Shown in pieces: positions 16,518-24,881 of a stretch of DNA of 53,823 nucleotides; the first letter of the stretch is position 1, and the number at the start of each line of letters is the position of its first letter. The stretch is from an uncultured Candidatus Peregrinibacteria bacterium (GTDB taxonomy: Bacteria; Patescibacteriota; Gracilibacteria; Peribacterales; Peribacteraceae): the NCBI GenBank assembly GCA_937863435.1, contig CALMES010000080.1, positions 1-53,823 on the forward strand, in the 5' to 3' direction. Made by a program: the position numbers and the translations under genes. Under the pieces are notes generated by a model. That model searched no databases, was not told where the DNA came from, and saw nothing but the letters and a program-made list of their open reading frames with translations.

Positions 16518-17450
16518 ATGCCTTCCAAGCCTGCATTCTTTCATCATTTTAAGCGAAGCGTTTCTGACACCTCTTACTATCAGGAACTTCGCGGAAAATC
16601 GTTCTGGTTTTCATTGCGATATCTGTATTTTCTGCTGCTGCTTGTCACGCTTGTCTCATCCGTGCTTTTAAGCATCAGCCTTTCGGTCTTCATCAGCAAG
16701 GCTCCGGGGTTCGTCGCTGGTGCGAAAAACTATCTTGCATCGGCTTATCCGCCGGAGCTTGTCATAAAAGTGGCAAACGGCGAGTTGTCCACCAATGTCA
16801 AAGAACCGTATATCATCGACTATCCGCCTCAGCTGAAAGAGGAAATCATGAAGAGCAATAAAGGATACGATTCATTCATTACTATTGATACCAAAGCTAA
16901 TCCGGACAATTTTGCGGATTATCACACCCTCATTCTGGTCACGAAAAAATCTGTCGTGTACCCGGACAATCAGCGCGATGGATCGTACAAAGTGCAGCAG
17001 TTTGATCAAAAAGCAGACGACAAGCCTGTAACGATCAACCGGCAGAAATACGATCAGTTTCTGACTCAGGCTACACCATACATAGATGGTATTCCTTCCT
17101 TTTTGAAGTATCTGGTTGTCGCCCTCCTTGTTGTATGGCCGTTTGCCGGAGCCGCGTTGGGGTTACTGTGGAATTTGCTCTACCTTCTTTTTGCATCTCT
17201 TCTGGTCCTGGTTGTTGGCCTCATTATGCGCAAGGATGTCTCGTACGGAGAGGTGTATCGGATGTCGATGCACGCGATGACGTTGTCGATTCTCTATTCG
17301 TTGCTTCAGTCGGTTTTTAACTTTCACGTGCCCTTTGCTCCTACGGCGATTCTGGTGCTGTGGATGATTTTTGTCTTCCGTGATTTGCCGGACCTGCATC
17401 ACACAGTCCATGCAGTCGGGAAGAAAAAGAGGGCGAAAAAGCAGTCCTAG
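16518..17450 (+). CDS. DUF1189-like membrane protein
   Basis: The product is 310 residues from ATG 16518 (ATG 16497 also possible). A short soluble N-terminus (SDTSYYQELRGKSFWFSLRY) leads into a first helix (LYFLLLLVTLVSSVLL). An extracytoplasmic domain of about 140 residues follows, then four helices in the C-terminal half and a Lys-rich end. This plan fits the DUF1189 family; its function is not known. It is divergent from the DUF5671 gene, with start regions about 110 nt apart. Confidence 0.65.
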   Translation: MPSKPAFFHHFKRSVSDTSYYQELRGKSFWFSLRYLYFLLLLVTLVSSVLLSISLSVFISKAPGFVAGAKNYLASAYPPELVIKVANGELSTNVKEPYIIDYPPQLKEEIMKSNKGYDSFITIDTKANPDNFADYHTLILVTKKSVVYPDNQRDGSYKVQQFDQKADDKPVTINRQKYDQFLTQATPYIDGIPSFLKYLVVALLVVWPFAGAALGLLWNLLYLLFASLLVLVVGLIMRKDVSYGEVYRMSMHAMTLSILYSLLQSVFNFHVPFAPTAILVLWMIFVFRDLPDLHHTVHAVGKKKRAKKQS

Positions 17451-17452
17451 TA

Positions 17453-17481
17453 TTGAAAAAGCCGGTACGAAGGCTTATGAT
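17453..17481 (+). promoter_or_regulatory. mnmA promoter
   Basis: TTGAAA (17453-17458), 17 nt, TATGAT (17476-17481), then 8 nt to the ATG. This implies a leaderless transcript. Confidence 0.65.
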
Positions 17482-17489
17482 TCGGCGCT

Positions 17490-18581
17490 ATGCGCATTCT
17501 TCTTGCCATGTCCGGCGGAATTGATTCGAGTGTTGTCGCTCACATGCTTGCACGGCAGGGGCACGATATTGTCGGCGTCCGCTTCACTTTATGGAGCGAC
17601 CCTCTTGCGCCGCCACTGGCTCAGATTCTGCCCAGCAAATGCTGCAACACACAAACGGCATCCAGAGCCAAAACAGTCGCAGCGGATCTGAAGATTCCGT
17701 TGCACATTATCGATCTGGAGCAGGAGTTCAAGGAATCGGTCGTCGATCCGTTTTTGGAAGGATACAGGCAGGGACTCACGCCCAACCCGTGTATCGGCTG
17801 TAACAGGAGTATCAAATTCGGCAAACTGATTGAGCTGGCAGATCGGTTCGGCTGTGACAAACTGGCAACAGGCCATTACGCCCGTATCGCACTCGAACGA
17901 CTGCCCGACGGTTCTGGTCGCCATATTTTATTGGAAGCAATCGATGCCACCAAAGATCAGAGCTATTATTTGTACGGCGTCGAACAATCAGCGCTCAGTC
18001 GCGTACTGTTTCCGCTTGGGGCGATGCTCAAGGAAGATGTGTACGGTCTGGCCAAGCAGTATGGCGTGCCGCTGCCAGATGGCTACAAAGAGAGCCAGGA
18101 TCTGTGTTTTTTTCCGGAAAAGCAGCCACAGGAATTTCTCAAGCGTCATTTGCGCGATGCACTCCAACCCGGGCCGATCGTCCGTCGAGACGGAGTAGTG
18201 GTAGGCACTCATGAGGGATTGCCGCTGTATACCATTGGTCAGCGCAGAGGGCTCAAAATCGGCGGGCTAAAAGTTCCATTAGAAGTGGTCGCAAAAACCC
18301 CTGCCTCCAATAGCTTGATTGTGTCATCGAAGGGATCAGAGATGACGAGCGAAGTGCGGCTGCACAGCATGCACTTTCTATCGTGGAGTCCGGATGCCAA
18401 TGTTCCCGTTACGTTCCAGTATCGCAACAGGTCGCTGTGCCCCAAAAAGCATGGAACACTTACCTTTTCCGGCAATCAGGGCACATTCAGATTCGACACG
18501 CCCGAGCCACCCCAGGCACCAGGTCAGTCGATTGTGCTCTATAGAGGCGAAGAAGTGGTGGGAGGAGGGGTTATTCAGTAA
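17490..18581 (+). CDS. mnmA: tRNA 2-thiouridylase MnmA
   Basis: It thiolates U34 of Lys, Glu and Gln tRNAs using ATP and a sulfur relay. The product is 363 residues. MSGGIDSSVVA is the PP-loop. NPCIGCNRSIKFG and ESQDLCFFPEKQ carry the two active-site cysteines. TGHYARI, GQRRGLKIGG and the C-terminal beta barrel are present. No tusA/cysteine desulfurase gene is adjacent. A hairpin terminator follows. Confidence 0.97.
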   Translation: MRILLAMSGGIDSSVVAHMLARQGHDIVGVRFTLWSDPLAPPLAQILPSKCCNTQTASRAKTVAADLKIPLHIIDLEQEFKESVVDPFLEGYRQGLTPNPCIGCNRSIKFGKLIELADRFGCDKLATGHYARIALERLPDGSGRHILLEAIDATKDQSYYLYGVEQSALSRVLFPLGAMLKEDVYGLAKQYGVPLPDGYKESQDLCFFPEKQPQEFLKRHLRDALQPGPIVRRDGVVVGTHEGLPLYTIGQRRGLKIGGLKVPLEVVAKTPASNSLIVSSKGSEMTSEVRLHSMHFLSWSPDANVPVTFQYRNRSLCPKKHGTLTFSGNQGTFRFDTPEPPQAPGQSIVLYRGEEVVGGGVIQ

Positions 18582-18592
18582 CTCCCAAAAAT

Positions 18593-18628
18593 CAACTGCC
18601 AATTCCCAAACTCTTGGCAGTTGGCTTT
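18593..18628 (+). terminator. Hairpin terminator of mnmA
   Basis: CAACTGCCAA (18593-18602) and TTGGCAGTTG (18614-18623) form a perfect 10-bp stem, followed by a weak GCTTTT tract. The following TTGGTAATTGGTAATTC resembles spacer words near 29150. Confidence 0.6.
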
Positions 18629-18651
18629 TGGTAATTGGTAATTCACCGTCG

Positions 18652-18685
18652 AAAAAAAAAAAAAAAGCCTGTTTTGTGATACAAT
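18652..18685 (+). promoter_or_regulatory. A15 tract and extended -10 of sortase gene
   Basis: Fifteen consecutive A (18652-18666) occupy the -35/UP-element position. TGA-TACAAT (18677-18685) is an extended -10. ATG 18700 lies 14 nt downstream. Confidence 0.6.
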
Positions 18686-18699
18686 AATAGGAAACCTTC

Positions 18700-19989
18700 A
18701 TGTCACTTTCTCATCCACACCTCCACCGTGCCTGTTACGACAGCAATGGAAACATTGTGATTTTGTCTGATGACAAACAAAACAATAATTCTGACACTGT
18801 CCTTTCTGCTGCTTCTCCGATTCAGGAAACAGGAAATGCGAATACCTTTGCATTGCCGGAGCCTGTGATAACAGGGGGCTGGACCACCACTGTCGAGGAG
18901 CCATGGCACGCTCCTTCTGCCTTGGATGAATCCAGTGCTGCTGAGACACAGTTTCCGCGGGTTCTGCATTCGATCGCCCGTCAGACACACGGCTGGATTT
19001 CCAGAACGATGCGTGAGAGTAAAAACCAATACAGAGCTGCTGCCGATTCGGGGACCGGCACAGTGCATCAGTCCCTGGAATATTTCCGGCAATTCCCTTC
19101 ACAAGCACAAACGTTTCTCGTACGATCTGCAGCCATCGCAGCCAGGCCTGTCACCATCGGCAAGAGGAAAAAGACGAAGCCGCGCGGCAAGCTTTCACTC
19201 TTTCTCATCGACACCGTTCGCTTCGGCGGCACGTTCGCGCTCATTTTTGTGACACTGTTTGTCGGCATCAACTATCAGAGCTTCTGGCAGATCGCCAAAG
19301 CCGATCTGGCGCTGGGAAACGATTTGCAGACGCAGCATGCGCTTGCCGATATCATCGGGCAGAAGACAGGAGTCTCTGCATTGGCCGCTTCGCATCTGTC
19401 GTTTGCGCAGACCAATGACAGTCTGCTTGCGCATTTGCCGCCGGTTGGACCGCCCAGCAATCGCATCATCATACCGTCGCTTGGAATAAATGCGCCAGTT
19501 GTGGAGCCGAAAGTTGATGCGTTGATTGCACAGAACTGGGTTCAGTTTGAAAAAGATGTCCAGGCGTCTTTACTGCTTGGCGTGGTGCATTATCCCGGTT
19601 CCGCCAGGCCGGGGCAAACTGGGAATGTGTTCATGACCGGCCACAGTTCTTTTTATCCAGGTGTTGCCAGTGCGTACAAGGATGTATTTGCGACTCTGGG
19701 TAACATTCGTATCGGCGATACCTATTCACTCTATTACAGAGGCGATCTGCATCAGTACCGGGTAACCCAAAAAATGGAAGTGAGCCCGAATAACGTGTCG
19801 GTGCTGGACCAACCGCTGGACAAGCGCATATCCACTCTCATGACGTGTACGCCGGTCGGAACGACTTTGCGGCGTCTTATTGTGCAGGCCGAAGAAATTG
19901 ACCCTGTTTCCGGTGAAGTTCTGAAAATCGGACAAAGACCGGCCGATCAACAGGCCAGTCCGGTACGACCTGAGCAATTACCGGTGTAA
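18700..19989 (+). CDS. Sortase family transpeptidase with long N-terminal extension
   Basis: The product is 429 residues. Residues 1-165 form a hydrophilic, probably cytoplasmic region ending in a basic cluster (GKRKKTKPRGK). One membrane helix follows (about 167-190), then the extracellular sortase barrel. FMTGHSS gives the catalytic His near 315, STLMTCTPVG the nucleophile Cys near 383, and TTLRRLIV the catalytic Arg near 391. Sortases link LPXTG-type proteins to the envelope or to each other. The only LPXTG-like C-terminus in this window is LPCTG of the protein at 1324-2421. The 165-residue N-terminal extension is unusual for the family. Class is uncertain. Confidence 0.92.
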   Translation: MSLSHPHLHRACYDSNGNIVILSDDKQNNNSDTVLSAASPIQETGNANTFALPEPVITGGWTTTVEEPWHAPSALDESSAAETQFPRVLHSIARQTHGWISRTMRESKNQYRAAADSGTGTVHQSLEYFRQFPSQAQTFLVRSAAIAARPVTIGKRKKTKPRGKLSLFLIDTVRFGGTFALIFVTLFVGINYQSFWQIAKADLALGNDLQTQHALADIIGQKTGVSALAASHLSFAQTNDSLLAHLPPVGPPSNRIIIPSLGINAPVVEPKVDALIAQNWVQFEKDVQASLLLGVVHYPGSARPGQTGNVFMTGHSSFYPGVASAYKDVFATLGNIRIGDTYSLYYRGDLHQYRVTQKMEVSPNNVSVLDQPLDKRISTLMTCTPVGTTLRRLIVQAEEIDPVSGEVLKIGQRPADQQASPVRPEQLPV

Positions 19990-20034
19990 GGCGGCAATTG
20001 TTTTGCTTGCGATTGCCGTATAGTATTTGGACGT

Positions 20035-20122
20035 GCCGGGGTGGCGAAATGGTAGACGCGAGGGACTTAAAATCCCTTATCCATAACCGGATGTGTGGGT
20101 TCAATTCCCACCCTCGGCACCA
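20035..20122 (+). tRNA. tRNA-Leu (TAA)
   Basis: A class II tRNA of 88 nt: acceptor GCCGGGG/CCTCGGC, discriminator A and encoded CCA. The anticodon loop CTTAAAA gives anticodon TAA (Leu). The T-loop GTTCAATTC is present. Confidence 0.96.
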
Positions 20123-20180
20123 TTCAATTTTATCCGGTAGCTGTACAGCGCTCGTGGATGCGGTTTTTTTGATCTTAAGC

Positions 20181-20209
20181 TTGTTTAATATTTTTAATTA
20201 TGTTATAAT
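20181..20209 (+). promoter_or_regulatory. Promoter of DMT transporter gene
   Basis: TTGTTT (20181-20186), 17 nt, TGT-TATAAT (-10 at 20204-20209, extended). The GTG start begins 8 nt after the -10 box. Confidence 0.75.
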
Positions 20210-20216
20210 ATAACAC

Positions 20217-21215
20217 GTGAAACACATACACTCATCGTACACACTGCGTCACAGGCGCCAGCTGCATGCGCTGGAGAAAACCGGTTATGTCTTTGCGCTG
20301 GGATCGGTAATTTTTGACGGCACGTACGGCTCGCTCGCCAAAGGGCTTACTGAATTTCTGTCTCCGGTGACATTGCTTCTTTTAAGCGAGGGCCTCGTTG
20401 CGACATTTGTGATCCTCACTCTCGGTCTGCTGCCTCTCATCAGACAGATTGCCAGACTTTCACAGAAACAACTGCTCGTCGGACTGCTCGTCGGCGTTCT
20501 TAATTCCGGCATAGCGCCTTTTCTATGGTTTACCGGCCTTAAGTACACCACTGCGGTCAATGCCGCAATGCTGTCGTCGGCGGAGCTTTTTTTCGTTTTG
20601 ATGTACGGCAAACTGTTTCTTCGCGAATCCCTCAATCGCATGCAGGTCATCGGTGCCGGCATTGCGCTGTGCGGTGTCGGGATTATAGCGCTTGGCGGTA
20701 CGCATGAATCATTCGGCATTCATGTGGGAGACATGCTCATCCTTTCTGCCGGTGCGGTGTTTTCCGTCGGCACGATTCTCTTTAAAAAATTCCTGAGCGA
20801 TGTACATCCGGAAGTGGCGTTGTTTTTGCGCAACATCAGTGGCATCTTTCTGGTGGCTGTGCTTGGCGCCGTTTTCGGTTCTCCGCTATATCTGGAATTG
20901 TCCGTCTTTCCTGCCTCCAGCCTGATACCGCTGTTGTGCTTCGCATTTTTCTCCCGCTTTCTGAACATCAGCCTTCTGTACGCGTCCCTGGACAGGCTGC
21001 CGGCGACAAAAGTGGCGCTCATTCAAAATGCGACGCCGGTTTCCGGTATGATATTTGCGGCTCTCATTCTGCATGAATCCGTCTCGCATCATCAGATCCT
21101 CGGCGCAATTTTTATCGTTTTCGGTTTACTGATGGAAAATGCCTCCGTTGACAATACCAGATTCCTGTCGCAGAAAATGCTACGTTTCAGTTTTGGAGAA
21201 CAGCAATCGACGTAG
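20217..21215 (+). CDS. EamA/DMT-superfamily transporter
   Basis: The product is 332 residues, starting at GTG placed directly behind the promoter. Ten predicted membrane helices form two EamA repeats (about 25-160 and 175-310). Family features are AMLSSAELFFVLMYGKLFLRE at the end of repeat one and ALIQNATPVSGMIFAALILHE at the end of repeat two. Such proteins export amino acids, metabolites or drugs; the substrate cannot be inferred. It converges on the asparaginase gene with only 12 bp between stops. Confidence 0.9.
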   Translation: MKHIHSSYTLRHRRQLHALEKTGYVFALGSVIFDGTYGSLAKGLTEFLSPVTLLLLSEGLVATFVILTLGLLPLIRQIARLSQKQLLVGLLVGVLNSGIAPFLWFTGLKYTTAVNAAMLSSAELFFVLMYGKLFLRESLNRMQVIGAGIALCGVGIIALGGTHESFGIHVGDMLILSAGAVFSVGTILFKKFLSDVHPEVALFLRNISGIFLVAVLGAVFGSPLYLELSVFPASSLIPLLCFAFFSRFLNISLLYASLDRLPATKVALIQNATPVSGMIFAALILHESVSHHQILGAIFIVFGLLMENASVDNTRFLSQKMLRFSFGEQQST

Positions 21216-21227
21216 CAGCTGACGCGG

Positions 21228-22217
21228 CTAGTCCATTTCTCCGACAAGATTCTTCTCCATGAGCTCCTGGATTTTCCTGACCGAATCTGTTTGCTTGAGC
21301 GCCCACATCAGCTTAACCACAGCACTCTCGTAGCTCATGTCCTTGCCGGAAATAACCCCCAGCTCTTCGAGCTGAAGCTGTTTGCGGAAAAAGTGCAGAT
21401 CGATGGCGCTGCGTATGAGCTGAGAGGTGATGACAAGCGGTATCTGTTCTTTTGTCACCCTGCGTACCCACGGAAAGAGGCCTTCGGGCAGCATTCCCGG
21501 TCCATAGGCACGCAAAACTATGCCATGCGGCTTCGCACCCAGCACCGCGTCAAAATATTTTTCCGGCATACCAGGGTGCAGCGTTAAGGAGACGACATTG
21601 GGATCAAAGCCGATTGCGGCAGAAAGCGACCGTTTACGTCGCACAAATCGCTGAGGGCTTTGCAGAATGGCTGCACTGAATTCGGCGAGAGGCGGGAACT
21701 TTGGTGTGTCGAACGTCTGAAAAATGGATTGTTCGACTTTTTTGGCACGGACGCCTCGTAGCACACGCGGGCCGAGGACCACGCAGACTTCCGCAATGTC
21801 CAGCTGTGCAGCACGGATCGCGAATGTCAGGTTCATGCGACCGTCGCTGCCCAGATCGTTGAGAGGTAAAAGCGAGCCGGTGAACACAACAGGTTTGCTT
21901 AGATTTTGCAGCGCAAAGGCAACTGCAGCAGCGGTATAACTCATGGTATTGGTTCCGTGGATGACGACAAATCCTTCGCAGGAATCATACAAATCCACGA
22001 TGGTATTGCAGATATCGACCCAATGAGACGGTGTCACTTCCGACGAGCCCACATTTGCAAGCGAGTGAAAATCCAAGGCCACCTCGCGCTGCGCTTCGGG
22101 GAGAAACCGGTGGATTTCCGAGAGGGATTCAACGGGATCGATGCGGCCGGTTTTCTGGTTTTGCACCATCCCGATCGATCCTCCCATATAGAGAACTGCA
22201 ATTTTTGGTCGTGCCAT
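21228..22217 (-). CDS. ansA: Type I L-asparaginase
   Basis: It hydrolyses asparagine to aspartate and ammonia. The product is 329 residues with no signal peptide, so it is cytoplasmic. AVLYMGGSIGM carries the first active-site Ser/Thr (TGGTI motif, here MGGSI). FVVIHGTNTMSYTAAAV is the second signature, with the catalytic Thr and DT-like site as N-T, and VVFTGSLLPL follows. TATGAT on the minus strand (22231-22226) ends 8 nt before ATG. A glutaminase or Glu-tRNA amidotransferase-related role is less likely. Confidence 0.88.
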   Translation of the reverse strand: MARPKIAVLYMGGSIGMVQNQKTGRIDPVESLSEIHRFLPEAQREVALDFHSLANVGSSEVTPSHWVDICNTIVDLYDSCEGFVVIHGTNTMSYTAAAVAFALQNLSKPVVFTGSLLPLNDLGSDGRMNLTFAIRAAQLDIAEVCVVLGPRVLRGVRAKKVEQSIFQTFDTPKFPPLAEFSAAILQSPQRFVRRKRSLSAAIGFDPNVVSLTLHPGMPEKYFDAVLGAKPHGIVLRAYGPGMLPEGLFPWVRRVTKEQIPLVITSQLIRSAIDLHFFRKQLQLEELGVISGKDMSYESAVVKLMWALKQTDSVRKIQELMEKNLVGEMD

Positions 22218-22371
22218 ATGAAACGATCATACCAGAAAAAGCGCTCGTGCGATTTTTACAGGACTGAGAAACAGTCAAATGACAATGCAAAGCAATGCAC
22301 TGTCTGGCGCGGCCACGTAACATATTCATTGTACAAGACAGGTTTTTTACTGCGGCTTGCATATGGCAGGA

Positions 22372-22399
22372 TTGCCAACTTTCGTCCCGCTGCTACACT
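22372..22399 (+). promoter_or_regulatory. Promoter of MprF-like gene
   Basis: TTGCCA (22372-22377), 16 nt, TGC-TACACT (-10 at 22394-22399, extended). An in-frame GTG lies 6 nt downstream at 22406. Confidence 0.6.
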
Positions 22400-22405
22400 G
22401 ATTTG

Positions 22406-23374
22406 GTGCATTCGCTACGAACCACCATGCGTTTTTTGCGGAGAATTGCCGCGCAGAGCGTGGGCCCGATTTTCGGCCTGGCATTGTTTGTGCTGGCCGT
22501 TTGGGTGCTACGGCAAAAGCTGATGCTTCTGCACTCGCACACTCTTTTGATCAGCATCAGTTCCATTCCTCACCGTCGCATTCTTGCCGCACTGCTGTTT
22601 ACCTGTCTGGATTACTTTATTCTGACGTCGTTTGACAGTCTGGCCCTGCGGTTTATCGGTCATCACCTGCAGTACTGGAAGATCGCAATGACATCATTTC
22701 TCTGCTATGCATTCGGGCATAATATCGGCTTTCCCATGCTTAGCGGCAGTACCATCCGTTATCGCCTGTACTCGCAGGCCGGCATCTCCATCAAGTGCAT
22801 AACGGAAATCATCGGCTTTTGTACGCTTACATTCTGGCTGGGGTTTTTGACTGTCGGCAGCATTCTCTTTCTGTTTCGCCCGCTGCCGATCCCCCGCTCC
22901 TTTCATCTTCCCTTTACGGACGCGCAGCCCCTGGGATTTTTGTTTCTGGTTGCTCTCATAGGCTTTGTGATCTGGAATATCGTCAATACAAAGCCGATGA
23001 CCGTAGGCAAATGGCAGCTTCCAAAACTGGACACGGATTTGCTTGTCGCCCAGATTGCCGTTGCCTCACTGGAGCTTCTGCTGGCATCCGGCGTTCTGTA
23101 CTCCCTGCTGCCGCCTGGCATACCGTTCTTTTTGTACTTCGGCATTTTTCTGCTTGCGCAACTGTCGGGCCTCGCCAGTCAGGTGCCAGGCGGAATCGGC
23201 GTGTTTGAGGGCGTGATTCTGGTACTCGTTCCGCCTCGTCTCGGCACGTCTTCGGTGATGGCAGCGCTTATCGTCTATCGTGCGGTGTACTATATCCTGC
23301 CTCTTATTGCGGCCATCGCGCTTTTTGCCATTCATGAGATCCGGCGTCATATTCGAGCCGCCAGATCAGCGTGA
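22406..23374 (+). CDS. MprF N-terminal-like (UPF0104) membrane protein
   Basis: The product is 322 residues from GTG 22406, chosen from the promoter position; ATG 22427 is the alternative. Seven to eight membrane helices are present. GFPMLSGSTIRYRLYSQAG matches the flippase-domain motif of MprF/LPG synthase proteins, and QVPGGIGVFEGVIL is the conserved C-terminal loop. The aminoacyl-PG synthase domain is absent, so this would be a lipid flippase-like stand-alone domain. It overlaps the convergent peptidase gene by 9 bp. Confidence 0.85.
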   Translation: MHSLRTTMRFLRRIAAQSVGPIFGLALFVLAVWVLRQKLMLLHSHTLLISISSIPHRRILAALLFTCLDYFILTSFDSLALRFIGHHLQYWKIAMTSFLCYAFGHNIGFPMLSGSTIRYRLYSQAGISIKCITEIIGFCTLTFWLGFLTVGSILFLFRPLPIPRSFHLPFTDAQPLGFLFLVALIGFVIWNIVNTKPMTVGKWQLPKLDTDLLVAQIAVASLELLLASGVLYSLLPPGIPFFLYFGIFLLAQLSGLASQVPGGIGVFEGVILVLVPPRLGTSSVMAALIVYRAVYYILPLIAAIALFAIHEIRRHIRAARSA

Positions 23375-24397
23375 GAACGGCACCACTTCCGTGTCTTCCA
23401 CGCGCATGCCCCACTTGCCCGGAAAATACAGGCCGGGTTCTATGGTAATCACTTCTCCCGGCAGTAACGGGGTTTCGGCCATTCGCGTGGAGAGAACAAC
23501 GCCTTCATGTATTTCCAGTCCCACTCCATGCCCCAGTGCGTGACAGAATTCCTTTTCGTATCCGTCCCGCGCAAGAATTTTACGTGCATGAGCGTCGAGG
23601 GAGCCGACCGTGACACCAGGCCGTATACGTGCCGTCACTTCCCGTTTTGCCTTTAGCAGAGACGTATACGCTTTTTTCTGGTCGACAGTCGGAGCTGCCG
23701 TAAAAAACACCCGGCTGTAATCGCTGCAGTAGTCCTGATACACAACCCCGACATCTATCTGGACCAGGTCTCCGGCTGCCAGTACGCGATCTGTCGGACG
23801 GTGATGCGGCAAGGCCGTGTTCGTTCCGAATCCGACGATAGTGTCAAATGCCATGCTGTCAGCCCCGTATTCGTGTGCGAGCAGTGTCAGGTTCCAGGCA
23901 ATCTCCTTTTCGGTCACGCCGGCTCTGAGCATACCGGGTACCTGTCTCAGCATTTTCTTTGTCATGCGGCACGCCTTTCGAACGCGACGCAGCTCGTCTG
24001 CGGATTTGCTCCGTCGCCAGTATTCAATTGCCCCGACAGACGGGAGAAATCTCACATCCGGCAGTTTCTCCTGTAACTTTTGTAGTGCCGCCACTGTGAG
24101 ACTGTCCGATTCCGCCGCACACCCTTTCAGCCGCGAAACATACCGCTCAAATAACTTGATCGGCTGAACGGAAAGCCCTGCATATGCAGCGTGTCTGCCG
24201 GTTTCCAGGTAGCGGTCATCAAGAAACAGCGTTATACCTCCGGGGCTCACAAGCCCGTAGCCGGCGGACAGAGTCAGGCCGGACAAATAGCGCAGATTCA
24301 CCAGATTTGTCACCAGAAGTGCCGGAATATCCGCTTTTTCCAGTACCGCCCGGGCTGAAATGGGACAGCGGCGCTTGTTCTTGCGCGAAACTGGCAT
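23366..24397 (-). CDS. Xaa-Pro aminopeptidase-like M24 metallopeptidase
   Basis: From ATG 24397 (MPVSRKNKRRCPISARAVLE) the product is 343 residues; an upstream frame to 24595 overlaps the pilin gene and is rejected. The N-terminal creatinase-like domain (ALLVTNLVNLRYLSG) is followed by the pita-bread domain. Metal ligands are visible as QIDVGVVYQDYCSDYSR (two Asp), HALGHGVGLEIHE (His), TIEPGLY (Glu) and VEDTEVV (Glu). It removes N-terminal residues before proline. PepQ-type dipeptidase is an alternative name. Confidence 0.92.
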   Translation of the reverse strand: MPVSRKNKRRCPISARAVLEKADIPALLVTNLVNLRYLSGLTLSAGYGLVSPGGITLFLDDRYLETGRHAAYAGLSVQPIKLFERYVSRLKGCAAESDSLTVAALQKLQEKLPDVRFLPSVGAIEYWRRSKSADELRRVRKACRMTKKMLRQVPGMLRAGVTEKEIAWNLTLLAHEYGADSMAFDTIVGFGTNTALPHHRPTDRVLAAGDLVQIDVGVVYQDYCSDYSRVFFTAAPTVDQKKAYTSLLKAKREVTARIRPGVTVGSLDAHARKILARDGYEKEFCHALGHGVGLEIHEGVVLSTRMAETPLLPGEVITIEPGLYFPGKWGMRVEDTEVVPFSR

Positions 24398-24470
24398 ATA
24401 AAGTGGCAAAAGACACTGGATAGAAAGAGGATTTTCTGCTATTATAGTATGATATTTTCTCTTCCTACCC

Positions 24471-24881
24471 ATGAAAAACTCATTGACGACCGGCCGACAA
24501 GGATGGATGGCACGTATTGCAGCGGCTGCAAGCCTTGCGTTCTCGCCCGGCTCCGCCAGCGCGGCGGTGTTCGGCGGGGATGAAAACTTCTCCATTCTGG
24601 GAGGACTGAATTACGTTGGATCGCGACTGAGCGGTACCGGTATCAAAACAGACGGCGGACTCCGTGAACTTATTCTGAGCGTGCTGGTATTCATACTGAA
24701 CTATGTCACGTTGTTTGCCATGGTGACCGTGGTTGTTGCCGGCTTGTATCTCATATTCAGCAACGGTGACGAAGGCAACAAGGACAAGGCGAAGAAAATT
24801 GTCATATACACCGTCATCGGTCTGGTGGTCATTCTGCTTTCACGCGTCATAGTGATGTTCTTCAATTCCATTATTGTCTAA
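24471..24881 (+). CDS. TrbC/VirB2-like pilin-type membrane protein
   Basis: The product is 136 residues. A signal peptide (about 1-31, ends SASA) is followed by a short mature segment and two membrane helices (about 66-90 and 104-130). They are joined by a charged loop SNGDEGNKDKAKKIV. This is the layout of T4SS pilin-like proteins frequent in Patescibacteria. The TAA stop and the next ATG overlap (TAATG), so translation with the PKD protein is coupled. TATGAT at 24448-24453 is the likely -10. Confidence 0.85.
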   Translation: MKNSLTTGRQGWMARIAAAASLAFSPGSASAAVFGGDENFSILGGLNYVGSRLSGTGIKTDGGLRELILSVLVFILNYVTLFAMVTVVVAGLYLIFSNGDEGNKDKAKKIVIYTVIGLVVILLSRVIVMFFNSIIV

